Source of the DNA: Mesorhizobium sp. WSM3862
GTDB taxonomy: Bacteria; Pseudomonadota; Alphaproteobacteria; Rhizobiales; Rhizobiaceae
Assembly (NCBI RefSeq): GCF_002294985.1
Contig: NZ_NSGE01000005.1
Location: 77,001-141,000, forward strand
Direction: 5' to 3'
DNA: 64,000 nt
Both the position numbers and the translations under genes were made by a program. The notes under the pieces are model-generated. The model did no database searches. It had not been told where the DNA came from and saw only the letters and a program-made list of their open reading frames with translations. Positions 62,327 to 64,000 of this stretch are shown here, piece after piece (within the stretch, counting starts at the first letter, position 1; each line of letters starts with the position of its first letter).

Positions 62327-63490
62327 ATGCCAATTCTCAACCGTGCCGCGGAAATGCAGGAAGAAGTCGCGGGCTGGCGGCGACATCTGCACCAGACGCC
62401 GGAACTGAACTTCGACGTTTTCCAGACCGCCGCCTTCGTCACCGACAAGCTGCAGGCTTTCGGTTGCGACGAGGTTGTGACCGGCCTCGGCAAGACCGGC
62501 GTCGTCGGCATTATCCGCGGCCGTAAGGGCGAGGGTCCGGCAATCGGCCTGCGCGCCGACATGGACGCTTTGCCGATCAACGAGATCACCGGCAAGCCGT
62601 ACGCGTCGAGCGTTCCCGGCAAAATGCATGCCTGCGGCCATGACGGCCACACCGCCATGCTGCTCGGCGCAGCCAAATACCTCGCCGAAACGCGCAATTT
62701 CGCCGGCTCCGTGGCGGTGATCTTCCAGCCCGCCGAGGAAGGCGGCGGCGGCGGCAACGAAATGGTCAAGGACGGCATGATGGACCGCTTCGGCATCTCG
62801 AAGGTGTTCGGCATGCATAACATGCCCGGCCTTCCCGTCGGCGAGTTCGCCATCAAGCCCGGCCCGATCATGGCGGCGACCGCCGAATTCACCATCACCG
62901 TCAAGGGGCATGGCGGCCATGCGGCGATGCCGCACGCCACGATCGACCCGATCGTAATTACCAGCCACTTGGTGAGCGCTTTGCAAACCATTGCCTCACG
63001 CAGCACCGATCCGGTCGAGGCCGTCGTGGTGTCGGTGACCAAATTCCATGCCGGCGATGCCTACAACGTGATACCGGAAAAAGCCGAGATCGCGGGCACG
63101 GTGCGCACGCTGAAAAAGGAAGTGGCCAGGAAAGCGGAAGAGAAAATCCGCGCCATTTGCGCTGGCCTGGCATCGGCCTTCGGCGCGACGATCGAGGTCG
63201 ACTACGACCCCAACTATCCCGTCACTTTCAACCATCCGGAAGAGACGGCCTTCGCCAGCGATATTGCCGCCGGCGTCGCCGGCGACGCGAATGTCCACCG
63301 CGCCATCCAGCCGGTGATGGGCGGTGAGGATTTTTCCTACATGCTGGAAGCGCGCCCCGGCGCCTTCATCTTCATCGGCAACGGCGACACCGCCGGCCTT
63401 CACCATCCGGCCTATGACTTCAACGACGAGGTCATCCCGCACGGCATGAGCTATTGGGTGAGGCTGGCGGAGACGGCGCTCGCCGCCTGA
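62327..63490 (+). CDS. M20-family amidohydrolase (hippurate hydrolase/aminoacylase-like)
   Basis: A 387-aa M20D peptidase-like enzyme. Metal ligands lie in MHACGHDGH and PAEEGGGG; the other marks are LRADMDALPI at the start and FGMHNMPGLPVG. A dimerisation domain (KGHGGHAAMPH) is inserted in the middle, and GGEDFSYML gives a late histidine/glutamate region. It hydrolyses N-acyl amino acids or similar amides. The ATG at 62327 follows GGAACGATC; a frame open upstream is not supported by family N-termini. Confidence 0.93.
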   Translation: MPILNRAAEMQEEVAGWRRHLHQTPELNFDVFQTAAFVTDKLQAFGCDEVVTGLGKTGVVGIIRGRKGEGPAIGLRADMDALPINEITGKPYASSVPGKMHACGHDGHTAMLLGAAKYLAETRNFAGSVAVIFQPAEEGGGGGNEMVKDGMMDRFGISKVFGMHNMPGLPVGEFAIKPGPIMAATAEFTITVKGHGGHAAMPHATIDPIVITSHLVSALQTIASRSTDPVEAVVVSVTKFHAGDAYNVIPEKAEIAGTVRTLKKEVARKAEEKIRAICAGLASAFGATIEVDYDPNYPVTFNHPEETAFASDIAAGVAGDANVHRAIQPVMGGEDFSYMLEARPGAFIFIGNGDTAGLHHPAYDFNDEVIPHGMSYWVRLAETALAA

Positions 63491-63548
63491 CCGATTTGCA
63501 CGGAGGCGACCTTCCCGGCCGATTGGCGCCGATCGGCCGGTAACGCCT

Positions 63549-63577
63549 CTTGGCGAACCGGCCCGAAGCGTTTATGT
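63549..63577 (+). promoter_or_regulatory. possible promoter of tRNA-Arg
   Basis: CTTGGC (63549-63554), 17-bp spacer, TTATGT (63572-63577), ending 13 bases before the tRNA. The -35 box is close to the CTTGAC consensus. Confidence 0.5.
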
Positions 63578-63589
63578 GTCGGGCCGCGT

Positions 63590-63666
63590 GGTCCCGTAGC
63601 TCAGTAGGATAGAGCGGCAGATTCCTAATCTGTAGGTCACAGGTTCGATTCCTGTCGGGATCACCA
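63590..63666 (+). tRNA. tRNA-Arg (anticodon CCT)
   Basis: A complete 77-base cloverleaf with encoded CCA. The acceptor stem is GGTCCCG/CGGGATC (one G-U), the D-arm TAGCTCAGTAGGATAGAGC, and the anticodon loop TTCCTAA between GCAGA and TCTGT, giving anticodon CCT (reads AGG). The T-arm contains GGTTCGATTCC. Such tRNA 3' ends are frequent integration sites, but no integrase gene is within the window. Confidence 0.97.
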
Positions 63667-63669
63667 GCT

Positions 63670-63693
63670 AAGTCAAAGGGTTGGCTGACTTTT
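63670..63693 (+). terminator. probable terminator of tRNA-Arg
   Basis: AAGTCA (63670-63675) pairs with TGACTT (63686-63691) around a 10-base loop and continues with a short T stretch (63690-63693, TTTT). It lies four bases after the CCA end. The stem is short, so it is a weak call. The following 100 bases show nothing further. Confidence 0.5.
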
Positions 63694-63801
63694 GCAATGC
63701 TCCCATGTTGCATTTTCTTGCAACTGGCTCCCGTTGCTTTCCGTTCGCCTCGAATCTCAAGCACTCCCTGGCCGCCGCGGTGAGAGCGCGAACAGCGGCA
63801 A

Positions 63802-64000
63802 TCAGATGCGCCGGCCCGTCTTGGCGTCGAACAGATGCGCCGAGGCGCGGTCGATCTCGATCCGCACGTTCTCGCCTTGCTTCAGCGCCAGCCGCTCGCG
63901 GAAAAGGCAGGAGATCACCTCTCCGCCGCAGTCGACCGTGGCGAAGATTTCCGAGCCGGTCGCCTCCATGAGCGTGACTGTGCCGGAGAGACCCTGGCCG
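63802..64000 (-). CDS. sugar ABC transporter ATP-binding protein, C-terminal end (UgpC/MsmX type)
   Basis: Only the last 65 codons are inside the window; the gene continues beyond the right edge. The visible part is the second half of a TOBE/MalK regulatory domain: GTVTLMEATGSEIFATVDCGG as consecutive conserved blocks, then LALKQGENVRIEID and the terminal HLFDAKTGRRI followed by TGA. That ending (HLFD..TG.R) is standard for UgpC/MsmX-like ATPases that energise uptake of sugars or glycerol phosphate. Confidence 0.88.
   Translation of the reverse strand, partial: GQGLSGTVTLMEATGSEIFATVDCGGEVISCLFRERLALKQGENVRIEIDRASAHLFDAKTGRRI

Noticed and set aside
63432..63764. 110-codon minus-strand frame across tRNA-Arg
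   Set aside because: It is the well-known spurious frame produced by a tRNA gene and its flanks.
63590..63801. Integration (att) site at the 3' end of tRNA-Arg
   Set aside because: No integrase, no direct repeat of the tRNA end and no island-like genes are seen within the window.
1..64000. CRISPR array, IS element, prophage or defence island
   Set aside because: No regularly spaced repeats, transposase, phage or defence-type genes were found on either strand; XerD is the housekeeping recombinase.

Overview
The window reads as a piece of chromosome from a Mesorhizobium-like member of the Hyphomicrobiales (Alphaproteobacteria). The grounds are high GC content, dense gene packing with many overlapping stop/start codons, and alphaproteobacterial gene blocks: argH-lptM-lysA-DUF4175, ftsEX, metXW under a SAM-II riboswitch, rpmB/DUF3108, aerobic cobaltochelatase cobST, bolA, aroKB-hlyC and xerD-accA. 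Alphaproteobacterial regulatory motifs also fit: a CTTGAC-N17-CTATGG promoter, a TTAA-N7-TTAA CtrA box and a GGAAC-N18-TT EcfG-type site. The genus is inferred; no 16S rRNA gene is present.

Layout. 1-9.8 kb: the end of a GGDEF/EAL protein, a TlpA thioredoxin, then argH, lptM, lysA, a PLP lyase and a large DUF4175 protein, followed by a VOC protein and a DsbA-like isomerase. 9.8-21.3 kb: LysR and EamA genes with an unusual structured leader, a receiver protein, hpt, a DUF3426-like membrane protein, ftsEX with a CtrA box, a YdcF protein, a PNPOx/LysR pair sharing an inverted repeat, an acyltransferase, a frameshifted LysE exporter, an aldo/keto reductase and a ChaC-like enzyme. 21.3-30.6 kb: DUF2125, a PfkB kinase, tyrC and hisC; then a promoter, SAM-II riboswitch and terminator ahead of metX, metW and a coupled Stf0-type sulfotransferase; then two glycosyltransferases. 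30.6-37.1 kb: a VWA protein, an SbmA/BacA-like ABC exporter, a methyltransferase, gloB, a cupin, a lysoplasmalogenase-like protein and DUF3108.

37.2-45.5 kb: rpmB, a queuosine-precursor transporter whose start codon lies inside a preQ1-I-like pseudoknot, an STT3-like GT-C membrane protein, a phytase-like esterase, cobT, cobS, a DnaJ-domain protein and bolA. 45.5-53 kb looks like an insertion into a conserved block: a TPP enzyme, a secreted protein, and the stress operon prkA-yeaH(DUF444)-spoVR behind an EcfG-type promoter. 53-63.7 kb: hlyC/corC-like (without its usual DUF21 domain), aroB, aroK, a 50-aa membrane protein, xerD, accA, an L,D-transpeptidase lipoprotein, a TusA-like protein, a CobW GTPase, a D-Ala-D-Ala carboxypeptidase, an M20 amidohydrolase and tRNA-Arg(CCT). 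The 3' end of a sugar-ABC ATPase gene runs off the right edge.

No phage, IS element, CRISPR array or classical defence system was seen. The most interesting signals are regulatory RNAs and repeats: SAM-II control extending to a sulfotransferase, a preQ1-I element overlapping an AUG, an unrecognised terminator-bearing leader, and a roughly 34-bp dispersed repeat that begins exactly at the stop codon of three unrelated genes.
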